The notes under the pieces were generated by a model. The model worked only from the letters and a program-made list of their open reading frames with translations. It made no database searches and was not told the DNA's origin. A stretch of DNA of 64,000 nucleotides, taken from positions 6,500,771 through 6,564,770 of the forward strand of contig NC_058137.1 in NCBI RefSeq assembly GCF_011075055.1, in the 5' to 3' direction. Each line of letters starts with the position of its first letter. Position 1 is the stretch's first letter. The DNA comes from Mangifera indica. Its lineage: Eukaryota > Streptophyta > Magnoliopsida > Sapindales > Anacardiaceae. The position numbers were made by a program, and so were the translations under genes. Shown piece by piece: positions 23,081 to 35,481 of the stretch.

Positions 23081-24355
23081 TGCCTGAGGAAGTGTGAGAC
23101 AAATTGTTTGATAATCACTAGTATGTGCTCGGTTTATTATATATTTTAGCTTCTGATAATTGATTTAAAATCCTGGGATAATCGTGCAATTGACAGCATG
23201 GATTTGCCATTGTTGATTGTGAAAATGATGAAGGAAATCCTGTTATAACTCTGAGTTAAAGGATGGCCCTTACAATTGTACCATGTGGGATTTCAGTTTC
23301 CAACCGTTGTATCTCTATGTTTTCTTATTGGTTAAAACTCATAGTCTGTGTAATTGTTTTCAGGCCTTTCTGAATACCAAGAGTATTTCCAATTAGCTGA
23401 CTATTAAAAATACAGGCAATATGCCATTTTCATTTAGTATTGCTTTCCATACATACTGAAGTGTAAGTTAAATTGTGCTTAGACCTTTTTCATCTACAAA
23501 GCCCGTGAAAGCTTACATTCACGTAGGTCTACTGTAATTCTTACATCAAGATCCAACTCTTGGCATTAACATAATGTTTGTATTGGGGGCATTCACATTG
23601 ATGCTCCTAATGAAGTACAGCTTGATAGTGGCTTGGGTGACACAATATCTATCCACAATACCAAGTACATGATTTGGAACCTCTTTCTAGTATTTGATCT
23701 GGCAAGGACTCCCCAAATTCAGCTGCTTTACATTTCTGTTCCCTAACCTTGTATCTGCAAATGGAAGCATGCTAAAATATTTTGTTTGTTGGAATTGCTA
23801 AAGGTATTAAATGTCAATTTTCTTCCTCAGGCGACTAGCTGAATTTAAAGGAAGCTGGGCTTCCCTTTATCAGTTCAGTTTAAAATGATTCTAGATGGTC
23901 TCTTTAGCTTTAAAATTTAGTGAAGGCATCAAATGCTAAATGAACAGTTTTTGAGGTTTTTCATGATGTTAAGGGCCTGAGCAACTGTTTATAGAAATTC
24001 TTTTCACTGTTAATTTTTCAAAAAGTTGCTTATTTTATGTTCTGTTGCTACTCCAGATTGGAATTGTCCAGCTAGAATCTGGACAATCTTGGTCAGCTAA
24101 GAGGCGTCCCCACCCTTATACATATTGTCAAAGCACATAAAAGATGTCGGACATATGTCGTAAACTCTTTAAACTGTCAAGACATATTTTAGCTTACAAA
24201 ACCAAAATGTCAAGACAAGCTTTGGCTTGCGAAACCAAAATTATGATAGACTATGTGTTTAAAATAAACAATATCTTGACAGTAAACCAAAGTAGACAAT
24301 ATTTTGACAATAAACTGAAGTAAATAATATCTTAATAATAAGTCAAGCTATTAAA
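23081..24355. other. Intergenic region with a dispersed repeat
   Basis: The stretch 24140-24350 carries AAACTGTCAAGACATATTTT and three related copies of AATATCTTGACAGTAAACC-like words, related to the 12.9-13.3 kb repeats. No gene was recognised in 23081-24140. Confidence 0.45.
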
Positions 24356-25019
24356 CTAGTGATATTTCTCAAAAACCCATAGTTTTTTAACGATTTGAAT
24401 TGTTTCCCCTAGTTGAGTTTTGATCAGACCAAATGCAATTACAAATTTCTTAATATGCATTTGGATTGCTGTATCTTTCTCCTTGTCCTCAAGATCTAAC
24501 AGCAAACTTCTTGTTGATGGCTTATAACCTTCATGTTTCAATCTCTCCGCTATTTGGTCCCAGGTGTGGTTAATCTCACCAATATGTGGATGGGACCTAT
24601 CCCCGTAAAATATTCTTGGGAATTACCACTTAGACTGATTGAACTGCAGCCTGGAAGTTTGGTGATTCCCAGGTTGATCATCTGATGATTTTGTTTACCC
24701 AAGTGGACATTTTTGCGGATCCAAGAGGCCTTGAGTAGGGGTTCCCAAATAACATAATCAATAAAATTATGTGTATAAATAAGATTAATAATTTTATGCA
24801 CAAATACTTACATATCACTTTATGATTAAGTATTATTTTATCTTTAATTTAAAATTACCTAATCATATGATGATATGTCATTGTTTGTGTATATAACACT
24901 ACTGATCCTCTGATAATATTGTTCCACAAGAAAGTATTGGGTGTCTTAATTCTGTCAAACGCCATCCGGGCATTGCATGGTTTGAACATTTGGGCATGCA
25001 CCTGCTTCACTTCCTCCAT
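24356..25019 (-). pseudogene. Broken DYW-class PPR gene
   Basis: Two separated pieces on the minus strand. The first, from ATG at 25019 to about 24900, reads MEEVKQVHAQMF, then NARMAFDRIKTPNTFLWNNI, the opening of a plant PLS-type PPR protein with most repeats missing. The second (about 24760-24356) reads VIWEPLLKASWIRKNVHLGK (E motif). After a frameshift near 24605 it continues DRSHPHIGEINHTWDQIAER, HEGYKPSTRSLLLDLEDKEK, then HIKKFVIAFGLIKT and FEKYH before a TAG. In working DYW domains these positions read HSE and CxDCH. Here the HSE glutamate and both cysteines are lost, and the DYW end is missing. AT-rich repeat sequence separates the pieces. Confidence 0.8.
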
Positions 25020-25482
25020 GTACTAACATCTAGTGAGCAGAGACAAGGTCTGGGTAGAATTTGATCCCCAAGAAAACTTGATTGTTGGAGTTAGTGAGAC
25101 CAATGCCATTTTTTGTGGCAGGTTAATAAAATTCGGAGCAGCAATTAGTGACAAAGGTACCCTAACACAATCTGAGGCTTCAAGAATAACTAAAGTTTCT
25201 GTACACAATTGCGTGATTGTGAGATCTTGGTTGTCATGTGATTGAATGGTTCTGAATTAAAAATAATGTAATACCCAATCACTAATTCGTGATAATTGAT
25301 TTTAACATGCTTTAATGAACATTATTAGGATGATCTCTTTTAACATGTATGCATTCATCGTTCTCTGGTTCTATTATTGTTACAGAAATGAACATAAGTA
25401 TGGTTGATAATAATGATAAGACATTGTTTTAATGAAATCTGCTACCGATTCAAACAGCCGTTCCATCATGTCATTCTCAGCC

Positions 25483-27116
25483 TCAAGAAGTAAGCTTATT
25501 GCAGAATACTTTCAATCCTTCTGTGCCCAACATTTGTTCTGCGGGCTGTTCATTTTTGGCCTTCTCAGCCTCAAGCTGCTCTTTTTTTGCCTTCTCCGCC
25601 TCAAGTTTCCTCAAGGTTGTTGAACTTAGCTTATCTCCACTGCATCCGTCAGAAACTAGATCCACCACTTCAATCTGCACATGATTCACAATGTTATGGT
25701 TTGATCTTTGAGAACGCTTCCAAGGAATTGTGAATAATACTATTGACAAAAGCTGAGACTAAAACCTTCAGCTGTGAAAGGACTGTGTCAGCTCTCTTCT
25801 TATTAACTGACTTGCCACCTGGTAATGTCTCTTTGCTACAGAAAATCAAACACAAAGACAATTAAAATACCGAAGAAAAAGAAGACTCAGCCATTTGACT
25901 TAGAGGCTACACATATCAAAACTAAGATGATAAAAAGAGAGAGTAAACAGAAACAGACCTGACAACAATAGCTTCTAAGTTTTCATCAATAATTGAAGGG
26001 CCGTAGGGATCTGTAATAGGTTCAACTTGCACTTTAAGGTCTGGTTTAATAGACTGAAATTTTTCACAAAAAGGAAAAAACCAAAATGATCAATTCCAGA
26101 CACATAACAATGTAAGGATTTTATACACATTGACCACGCCAGAGGAAATCACAGGGCTTATTTCTATATGTATCACCCCAGCTAGCCCAGTCTAAAAGGC
26201 AAGTCTCACAAAAATAAATCAAGAGCAATGTTATAAGTATATACTTTTAAATACATAAATGAATATATACATAATATATGCCCATTTAATTAGATGTTAC
26301 TTCATCCTTAATTTAAAATTAATCAATCAAGTGATGACACATGCGATAATATTGGTATAAATTAGGAAACACAAGAACCCAGTACTCTCTTTTCTCTTTT
26401 AAATTAAGAACAGGAGCAAAGATCATGCTTCCTATACTGGATACCTTGATGTAGTTGTCAACATTAAGCATCCGCTCCTCAATGGGTTGAATTAATTCGG
26501 AGAACTGCAGGACATGGGAACAAAGAACTTTAATTTTGGCATATCAGTAGACAAATAAGACAGGACTTGTATCAGCGAACTGTTTCCTTCACAGATTAAG
26601 AAAAGAAATTGAATGGCGATAATCATTGGAATTCACAGTTACACAAACTGATTTAGATTGGAGAAAACGATACGGTTAAAAAGGACAAGGAAATCGTTTA
26701 ATTCAATAAGATTTACACAAAATAAAACAAACTAACTGGTCTTCGCAACTTTTGTCTCCCATACATGGAATTTTCATATTAAAAATCAAACAGCCGAGGC
26801 CTTACAACTCAATCAGAATTGAATTTATCGGAATTGGACATGAACTAACCTGTTTGTTAGCCAACATTGGACCGTCACAAACTCCAACGACAATTCGATC
26901 CCTCGCCAGCTCCGCCGCTGCCTAGTTTAATTTCAAATCAAACATGTGTTGAAGTTATGACGATGGCGACAAGAGAGAAAGGAAGAAGGGAGGTACCTTG
27001 AGAAAGAGGCGATGTCCGTCATGTAATCGATCAAAGGTACCACCAAGAACAACGGCTCCGTACGAATTCGGCGGAGAAATCTTAGAATTCACCACGGATT
27101 CTTCCAATATCGCCAT
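25483..27116 (-). CDS. COAD: Phosphopantetheine adenylyltransferase (CoA biosynthesis)
   Basis: Six exons on the minus strand: 27116-26997, 26921-26850, 26504-26445, 26053-25959, 25835-25766, 25674-25483. All are GT-AG, and the product is 202 residues. The N-terminus has the nucleotidyltransferase signature [11 protein letters not shown] (residues 25-35), whose HxGH-type histidines handle ATP. It continues [33 protein letters not shown], and ends ISST-like with [18 protein letters not shown]. The enzyme joins 4'-phosphopantetheine with ATP to give dephospho-CoA, the penultimate step of CoA synthesis. The lysine/glutamate-rich helix near the end is a repeated LEAEKAKxEQ. The C-terminal tail after PAEQ has no motif and may be lineage-specific. 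The start is the first ATG, giving a compact N-terminus usual for the monofunctional plant enzyme. Confidence 0.93.
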
Positions 27117-29800
27117 ATCTTTCACAAAGAAGAAGGAAAGTCAAAGCGATATCGGTTTTCCTTTCTACCTATGTTACAAGGTGCATCGAATCTAGACATT
27201 TTTTTAAAAAACTGTCATTCCCTCGTGGTTGGTAGTCGTTACCTTCCAAACTAACTTTTTTTTTCAATAGTTTAAAAACGTCTCTCTAACTAACTCGCGC
27301 GGTTGGTAGTCGTTATGGACTCTTGAAATATATATTTAATTTATAAATATAAAAATTAAAATTTATATTATATAAAATTAATTAATTTATATTAAAGTTT
27401 AATCTATATATTTATATACCATTTGTTATATTTATTTTTATTAGATGTAAGACTATTTTTTTTATTTAAATCTCTAACAACCAATAATCAAACTCAAAAA
27501 ATTAAATAGGGAAATGAGAAGTCTTCAAACAACCTAAATGATAATTATCTTATCAATAATTTACTTTCGAAATTTTATTATAATTTCAAATCTAATACAT
27601 TTTCATAGGAATTTATTTTTTTATATTGACTTGTATTTTTAACAATTACTAGAATAAGTATTTTCACAGCCTATAATTAGTATCTTAAATATTTTTAAAA
27701 TGTAAAATATAGATTTATATGATGTGATAAAATACTATCATTCCTCGTAAAATATTTTGTATTTGTATAGTCTAAGCAAGTAATTTTATATATACAAATA
27801 AATTATAATAATTTATCTATATAAATTGAATTTGTGATATCTGATAGAATGATTTTGAATTGAAATGAGAAATAAATAGTCACATTTCCCAGTCTTGTAT
27901 AGATTACTTGACTCTACCAGCTCTAGAGTTTCAGAGAGCATCATCTTCACCATTAACAAAATTCTCAGCATCATTTTCTGCCATGTTTTCCTGCTCCTCT
28001 GTCACCTTTTCTTTATGATTTTTCTTCGGTTGTTTGTAATCTTAAAAAAGACTGTAAATTTTGGCCGTCGTACTGAACCTGCTCTTCTTCAATGAAGCCT
28101 TGAAGCCTTGGTGCCAGATTTCTTCATGACAATAGGTAACACTGACTCATTCTCTTTATTCTCTTCACAAGCAAAGAATTCTCAGAATTGCAGGCGCAAG
28201 TGCTAATAATCTTTAACATTAAGGCTCCATTGTAACTACCAAATGCAATCCTGTTCAGGGAAGTAACAGAAAGCAGGTCATTTACTGTTTTATAGGGTTA
28301 ATCAACACATTCAGCAATGCAGATGATACGCAGTACTCTTATCAGTAAGGCAAACATGTGATAAACTGCTAAATAATTTCCTGAGAAAATAAGCAAGAAA
28401 CTTGCTGTTTTGAACCTTTCATGTATCCAACGCCCCAAACTCATTCAAGACCGAAGTTTAGTGCATTCTCAAGCCTGGAAATCAATCACAAATTCATAAT
28501 TAGTCCAGCAAAAGCACTGATAAAAGATGTTGGAGCTCCAATGTTTATAAATAAGTTAGAGAGAACTCAGAGAATACATTGGTCAAATTTTTGGAGAGAT
28601 AAAGCAAGCAAGCAAGCACTAGATTGATTGCCAATCATATATCAATCACAATACATGGTACCTGTAAGTAGTAGCATTCCATAAGTAGACAGTCTTATCC
28701 TCAAATAATGTATTTATGATGGGAACAATCAAAATGGAGTAAATTATCTTAAAATATTCAATCATATTATTCCCCTTTCACTTATCTATCTCCCATCCTA
28801 GTTCTGTCTCTTTCATTGTTTCTGGTTATCTCTACCCTATTTGGATTTCTAGCACGTGCACACTATCCATCATATCCATGCTAAAAGTGAAACAAATTCT
28901 CAACCTCTAATATCATCAATCTCTACTAATCAAACCCGACTAAAGTAGGAATTTGACACCCTAAACATATGACTCTTTACAAAAACTATATCTTAGTCAT
29001 TCATATTATAGTTGTCAATCGATAAATTTATAGTTTTAACAAATCAATCTATAGACGTTAATCAATGGATTATCTATTTCTTGACAAATCTTACGTTAAT
29101 CGACGAACTCTTAATTCAATTTTGATATACACATAAGTAGACACCAATTGATAGACTATTTATTACTTTATTGGCGGGTATATGTCTATATCATGGCTAT
29201 TCTTACAATGTGTGTCATATCATCTCACATTTTACAAGATCGTCATGTTCAAATAGTTATTTGGCCTACAAAAAGCAAAGTTTTGCCATTTTATAACCAT
29301 TTGACTACTATCTAAATCCTTTGAAATTAATTTTAAATATAAGAAATTTGAAGAACTAATATTTTAAGGGCAATTTCAAAATTTTTTCTCAAATTTAAGT
29401 AATTTGTAAATATAATATTGTATAACTCTTTATATTATTAAAAACATTGTTAAATTCAATCCAAACCAAATTCAAACAAAAATTAATTCGAAATTAGTTT
29501 TATTCAAAAAGTTTCAATTCAAGATTGACTTGAAAGCAATTTAATTTGATACTTCGTTTAAATTGAACTCAAACTTGAATATTTGAATATGCTTGTTCGA
29601 TCAAAGATGGATTTGAGTTTGAACAATTATGAACAAATCCAACCATAAATCTATTTAGGAGATGTGATTAGTGCCGTATGATCTTAACTTTTTAAATAGA
29701 CTTCATCTTGAAAGTCGAATGTCCATGTCAAGAAAATCTGATAACATATCTCTTCGACTACTCAGATGGATTATGAGAAAATCTGATAACTGACATAAAA
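27117..29800. other. Intergenic region
   Basis: The first part is the shared upstream region of the CoaD gene, then AT-rich DNA. From 29440 to about 29650 lies a stretch of TTCAAAT/ATTTGAA words ending GAACAAATCCAACCAT. It resembles the AT-rich inverted-repeat element at 36.8 kb, but its boundaries are not clear. No open frame here looks coding. Confidence 0.4.
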
Positions 29801-29803
29801 TGG

Positions 29804-29813
29804 TGGCGGGAAA
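29804..29813 (-). promoter_or_regulatory. E2F-like site upstream of the RFC3-like gene
   Basis: TGGCGGGAAA (TTTCCCGCCA on the other strand) fits the plant E2F consensus TTTSSCGC. It lies about 1.7 kb before the RFC3-like ATG. An acceptor (TTACTTGCAG, ending 31477) sits just before that ATG, so the true first exon may lie near 29.9 kb. GGCAA|GTAATA at 29988/29989 is a candidate donor. If so, the site would be promoter-proximal. Role inferred. Confidence 0.4.
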
Positions 29814-30337
29814 TTAGAAACTGTAATGCCCATATGCCATGCTGTCTTTTTCACACGCTACTGTTGCAGATTAATAGAAGTCCTCATGAAGAAGCTAGTG
29901 CAGGGCTAAATTTTTTTTAAAGAAAGCATCATCCGGAGAACAGATGAAGACAACCACCCAGAGAGGCAAAGCGAAACAACTGTTGGCAAGTAATAAAATT
30001 AGAATTTTCGCATTCACCTAAGAATGAGAAATAGAATTATTCCAAACCAGCAAGTGCCATTCAAGTTTAGATTTAGATGGGTTTGGAATATTTGAATGGA
30101 TGAATTACAATTACCATTCAGTTCATCCCTGGGGGAAATCACAATCCACCAGAAAAGACATGGTTTATTCGTTTGTATCTGGCCAATGTCCATCTCAACT
30201 GCAGAGTCTGATGCATAAAATTGAACTGTTATCTGCCTGGCGCCAATATTTTATTTCTGACGAGCTGTCCATTGATGTTGGTTTTGCCGCTCCCACATCG
30301 ACTTCTTAAATTACATGCTCTTGCAGAAAAAAATATC

Positions 30338-31096
30338 GGCCAAAGTATCTTGTTTTCGTAAGGTTTTGCCTTTTAATTTTAAAAATTTCATTTATTTACT
30401 TATAGACAATTAAAATTAATAAAACTCTAACATTTTAAAATTTTATTTTATTTTCTCTCTAAACTTTTAAAACTTGACATAAACTAACCATTTCACTTCT
30501 ATGTCAAGTTTTAAAAAATAACATTTACCTCCTTAGAGTTTAGTTTTCAAATTTCGACACCATTTCTGATGCCATCACCGATGACCTCCCCCTTCAGACA
30601 CTTTCTCTCCCTCAACAATCTCTCCTCTCACCTAAACCTTTGGCCAACGTCTGTGGAAGTTAGGAAGACAGAGCATCTTCCCTGTCCTCTTTTGGGCTTG
30701 TCTTCTCAAATGAAGAGGAAATCTTCATCTTCATCTTCTTGGTTTTAGTCATCGCTAGTTGGATGTTCAAGTAAGAAGAGAGAGATCATTGGGAAAAAGA
30801 GAAGTATAGGAAGAGAGAGGTTATCAGCAATAGCATTAGAGTTTGAAAACTAAACCTAAGGGGAGAAATATCATTTTTTAAAACTTAACCTAAGAGAGAA
30901 ATGGTTAATTTTTAGAGTTTAAGAAGAGAAAATAAAATAAAATTTAAATTTGTTCTTAATATTATATATAAAATGATGATTTTGTCTTAAAAACTAACAG
31001 ATTGAACCGCCTATAAATGAGTAAATATAATATTCAAAATTAAAGAGTGAAAACTAGAGAAAAAAACATGCTTTGGTGGGAATAAGTCCTTTGGCC
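30338..31096. mobile_element. Mutator-like non-autonomous element (element C)
   Basis: Starts GGCCAAAGTATCTTGTTTT, ends GGTGGGAATAAGTCCTTTGGCC. Flanks AAAAATATC (30329-30337) and AAAAATATA (31097-31105) match at 8 of 9 bases. The arms mirror each other (TTTTAAAACTTGACAT against TTTTTAAAACTTAACC). The core at 30640-30800 has ATCTTCATCTTCATCTTCTT and GAAGAC words, as in element B. It probably lies in the 5' UTR intron of the RFC3-like gene. Confidence 0.8.
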
Positions 31097-31255
31097 AAAA
31101 ATATATTATAAGATCAAGCAGCGAAGAAGATCAAGCTGTTAGACAATGAAATGCTAGAGAGATTCCAGATTTCTTGTAGGCAGGTTGAGCCAAGAGACAG
31201 ATAGATTCCAAAAGACAAAAAATCCTCCATGATGAGCTTAGAAATTGCAGGAAAA

Positions 31256-31258
<3 letters not shown>

Positions 31259-31316
<58 letters not shown>
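31259..31316. repeat. (AT)n microsatellite
   Basis: Near-perfect AT dinucleotide run of about 58 bases. It produces the spurious Ile-Tyr repeat open frames on the minus strand. Confidence 0.95.
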
Positions 31317-31318
<2 letters not shown>

Positions 31319-31487
31319 CTACTTGTATGGTGTAAATTTCTTGGATGAAACCTCTGCATCTCGACACTAATTAAACATTGTCCTTACCGATGAGTCTGCC
31401 TTGTGACCATCGTATATTCAGTTTAAGCTTCATTTCTTCTGAGGTTATATAGTTTTTTTCTGTTGCTTTACTTGCAGAAAGAAACTA

Positions 31488-34400
31488 ATGGAGGGTTCAT
31501 TACGATATAACAGGGCTTCCCAAGCTCAGCCTTCCACTTCAACAAAACAAATAAGAAGTGGATATGAACCCTCTGATACGGAGACCGAGTGGTCTGAGAG
31601 CCCGTGGCTTGGGCACCATCCAAAGGAAGAAGTTTTGGCTTATCAAGCTCCGAAAATGGAGACTGATTTACCGAAAAACAACGCCACCATGAGTCCTTTC
31701 AGGCACCGCCGTCGACATGCTTCAAAGATTGAGAACGAAAATGGGTCTGTTTCTTCTCCAAAAGTTAGCCCGTTGAAGAGGAGAGACAACGGCAAGTCAC
31801 CCTACAAGACAAGAAATATCAGTCCCTTCTCAAAATCTGAGCGTCGAAGACATGCTTCAACTTATATGCTTGGGAGAGAGGAGCTTGGTTTGAGTGGTAA
31901 TATGGTTGAGGATAATGAGATTGTGGGGGCTAATAGAAATCAAAGCCGGAGAACACCATCTAGAGATGAAAAAGGAGATAACTACTCTCAGCTTCCTGAT
32001 GTGGGGGCTTATAGTCGTCGATCGAAGACGGCACCAAGACTAAGAACGAGAGACAAAGACCAACAAAACAATCACGGCCATGTAGAGCAAAGAGATCACG
32101 GAGTATTATCACCACTGTCAAGGAACGTGATTCGGAAACAAAGAGAGACAGCTCCCCAAGTGAAAGCAACATCTGTTGGTGAACTCAATGAAATGGTTGC
32201 ACGTGTGAAGATCTCTAAAAGTCCCAGAAATAACCCTCTAAACTTTGAGAGCACTGAGTCGATTTCGCCTGGAGATATATTCTTTTCTCGTGAAGTTTTT
32301 GCGAAGAATGGTTGCGATCAAGTCCAAGTCCCCCAAAATTTGTCTCCAAGGCCAACAAGTTTTTCACAAAGAGATTCTTTTTTTCATCAAAATGGTAGAA
32401 CAAATGGTAGTATTGATCATAACCCCGCAAAAGCTTCAGCAAGTTCGGGATTTTCTCGTGTAACCATGACAAACAACTCTGCCTATAGCAGACAGAGCAG
32501 TGACAAGTTGAGCTCGGAGACTAGTAAAGTAAGTGGTGCAAGTAGGAAGTCAACCGGGAGCTCGAAAAAGTTTGTGATGAACAGGCAGAAGAGTCAATCA
32601 GATGCGTGGTTTTCTTGTATGAGGAAGGGAAATTGCAGAAGCTCAAAATCCAGATCACCGCCTCGTGAGAAACGAGCATTTGATGAAGCTTCCTTCATTG
32701 AGAAGGCATTTGTGGTTGAAAATCTGAGACAATTTTGGGCCGATAAGTATCAACCTAACTCGTTGAATGGATTCACTTGCCACAAACATGAAGCTCAGCT
32801 TCTCAAGCAACTTGTAAGTTATTTTAGCATGGTAAACTTATTACCACTACTCTTATTGCATCTGGATATAAACATTGCACCATTTAATTTGCAAAGTTTA
32901 TAAAGTTATTGATATGTAAAATCACTACACTACTATTGGTTTTCATACTTGCTCAAACTTTAGTTGTGTCATCTGATTGTGTTAACGTCATGCCAATTTG
33001 GGTTTTAGATCAAAGACTTTCAACTTTAACCCAAATCGAATTAGAATCATATCGGAAGTTTTCAATCCTAACCTAATCTTTTAATGTTTAGGTTGACCTG
33101 ACACCACCAAAATTGATCTGAATTTATTTAGTATTTTCACTCTTTTAAGTGTTTTCAGTATTTTAATTTTTTCACGAAATTACCTCAATCTACTATTAAT
33201 AAAACACACAATATAACATTTCCTCTTGTTTACAAATGTTTAAAAATTACATATTAAAACCTTTAAAACATGTCAATACTCTTATTAATTAAATCACATT
33301 CTCATTACTGAGTAATAAAATAAAATATTTAAATGAAAATAAAAAATAATATGTGTAATTACAATTATATAAAGATATAACTATATAAAATGGTAAAAGT
33401 TTTAATTGTGATTGTTATTGTCCTTCAACATTTCTATAATTTATCCTCAATAAATTTTACTAAAGTAATATTTTTTTAAATATTAAAATCAATTTGGATA
33501 AGTTTGAGAAACTTTTGTATTAACCCTAATATTATCTAATTAATTTTGAGTCATGTTGGGTTGATTTAAAATAAATTATGTGTAAAAAGAACTCAATCCT
33601 AACCTAATTTCTTTCATGTTGTGTTGTATCAGGGGTTGTTTTGAAAATTGACAGCTTTAATAATTGTTCGTATGTTTTCATTAATGGTGACATATAATCC
33701 TTGTCAATTTTATGTAGGTTTCCGAGGACAACTTGCCCCATATCTTGTTAAAGGGACCGTCTGGTTCTGGGAAAAGAGCACTAGCTATGGCTCTGCTGCG
33801 AGAAATATATGGTGATCCTAGTTGGAATGTATGTTCCCTTCTTACTTGATGCAAAAACATTATGCATATAAGGTGGTCGCCATTGCCTAAGCTGACCTTG
33901 TTACTCTTCTCTGTTTTGTTTGCAGATATCTCATGATTTAAAATGCTTCCCAGCTCAGGTATGTTTGAGTCCAACTGTTTTAACATTTATGAAGAATCCA
34001 AATCACTTCTGTTTGGATGTTGACAGGAAAAAAGGCCTATGCAAGTGTTCGTCCCAGTAGCATCCAGTGCTCACCACGTAGAGCTCCATGTTAACTCGGA
34101 ACCAAATGCTAAATATGCACTGATGGGTTTAGTCAAGGAAATAAGAAATGAATATAATATAATCCCTGAAGTCAGCAATGTAAATTTCAAAACTGATTAC
34201 AAAGGTCTGAAATTTTAGTATGTGCATGAGCCACTTTATATATGCCATCCTTCCACCTAAAACTAAACAGTTTCCATCTTAATTTCAGTAATACTTCTCG
34301 ATGAAGTTGACCAAGCTGGAGACAGCATCCAGCATTTGATCAAATGGATTATGGACTGTTACTCAGATGCTTGTAAACTCATTCTCTGCTGTGAAGAAGA

Positions 34401-35481
34401 TGTACACATTATAGAAACTGTGAAAAACCGCTGCAAAGTTATCAAGGTCGATGCACCTGTAACTCATGAAGTAAGTATCGAATTCCATGTTATTCTTTCG
34501 TTTCTAAGCTATGATTCTCTCCTAATTCTCCTCGAATTTTCAGATCATAGAGATTCTCGTTCAGATAGCGAAGAAAGAGGAGTTCGAACTATCCATGAAC
34601 TTTGCCGCTAAGATTGCTACCAAATCAAAGCAAAACTTGAGAAAAGCTATAATGTCTCTTGAAGCATGTAAAGCACACAAGTAAGATTTTTAATCCTCAA
34701 CAAATTTATACACCCCTCTTCATATAAATCATTGCAGTTGAACTTACACAAGGTGCTGTGACCATGAAGTTATCCTTTTGCTGATGACCAACCAATTGCA
34801 CTTGGATGGGAAGAGGTCTTGGTAGAACTGGGTGTCGAAATTTTGGCTGATCCATCACCTAACAGGTAAAAGTCTGTTGCCCTGGAAGAGACATTCTTTA
34901 ACAACAAATTAACCTCTGAATATGCAACATGAAGAACTTGGTTATATAAGTGAGCAATATGAATTTTCAGATTATTCTTGGTGCGGGGAAAGATTCAGAA
35001 GCTTCTTGTGGATTTTGTTCACCCCAAACTAATTCTTTTGGTGATACTCTTGATGTCTTTGTTCAATTTAGTTTATCATTCAAAAAAATTTATTTTTCTA
35101 ATAGGCTAATGTTTGCAACATACAGAAGCTCGTCGAAGAGTTCCTTAAGGGTGTTGAGGGTAGCATAAAAAGAGAAATATATTACTGGCATGCTTATTAT
35201 GTAAGTTTCCTTCTTACTCTGCTTAGTTATTTTGTCATCTGGACAAAGTAATTAAGGGTTTTCATTAACAGGAAAAGAGACTTCCAACAGGAACAAGTGC
35301 TTTACTGAAACTGGAAGGTAATATCAAGAGCTATGTGCTGCAAAATTCATCATTTATGACTTAACTTTAGCTTCTGATTCTTCTTATGACTTCTGAAACA
35401 AGCAATTTTTTTTTTTCAGAATTTGTGGCCAAATTCATGAGCGTATACAGAAAGAGTTTGACAAATCGTCAATATATGTGA
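31488..35481 (+). CDS. RFC3-like AAA+ clamp-loader-type ATPase with long N-terminal extension
   Basis: Eleven exons: 31488-32813, 33718-33828, 33926-33958, 34027-34204, 34289-34470, 34544-34680, 34770-34865, 34971-35040, 35126-35200, 35272-35317, 35420-35481, giving 771 residues. Residues 1 to about 420 are disordered, serine/arginine-rich and of unknown role. The rest resembles replication factor C subunit 3: [11 protein letters not shown], Walker A GPSGSGKR (455-462), Walker-B-like LLDEVD (552-557), NRC in place of the usual SRC arginine-finger motif, and [20 protein letters not shown] loads the PCNA sliding clamp during DNA replication. Plants also carry such long RFC3-like proteins, whose role is not established. 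The ATG follows a splice acceptor, so a 5' UTR intron is likely. All frames close. The exon 7 acceptor (GAAG|TTATCC) is the weakest. Confidence 0.9.

Noticed and set aside
31114..31367. Minus-strand frames rich in Ile-Tyr
   Set aside because: They translate the AT microsatellite.
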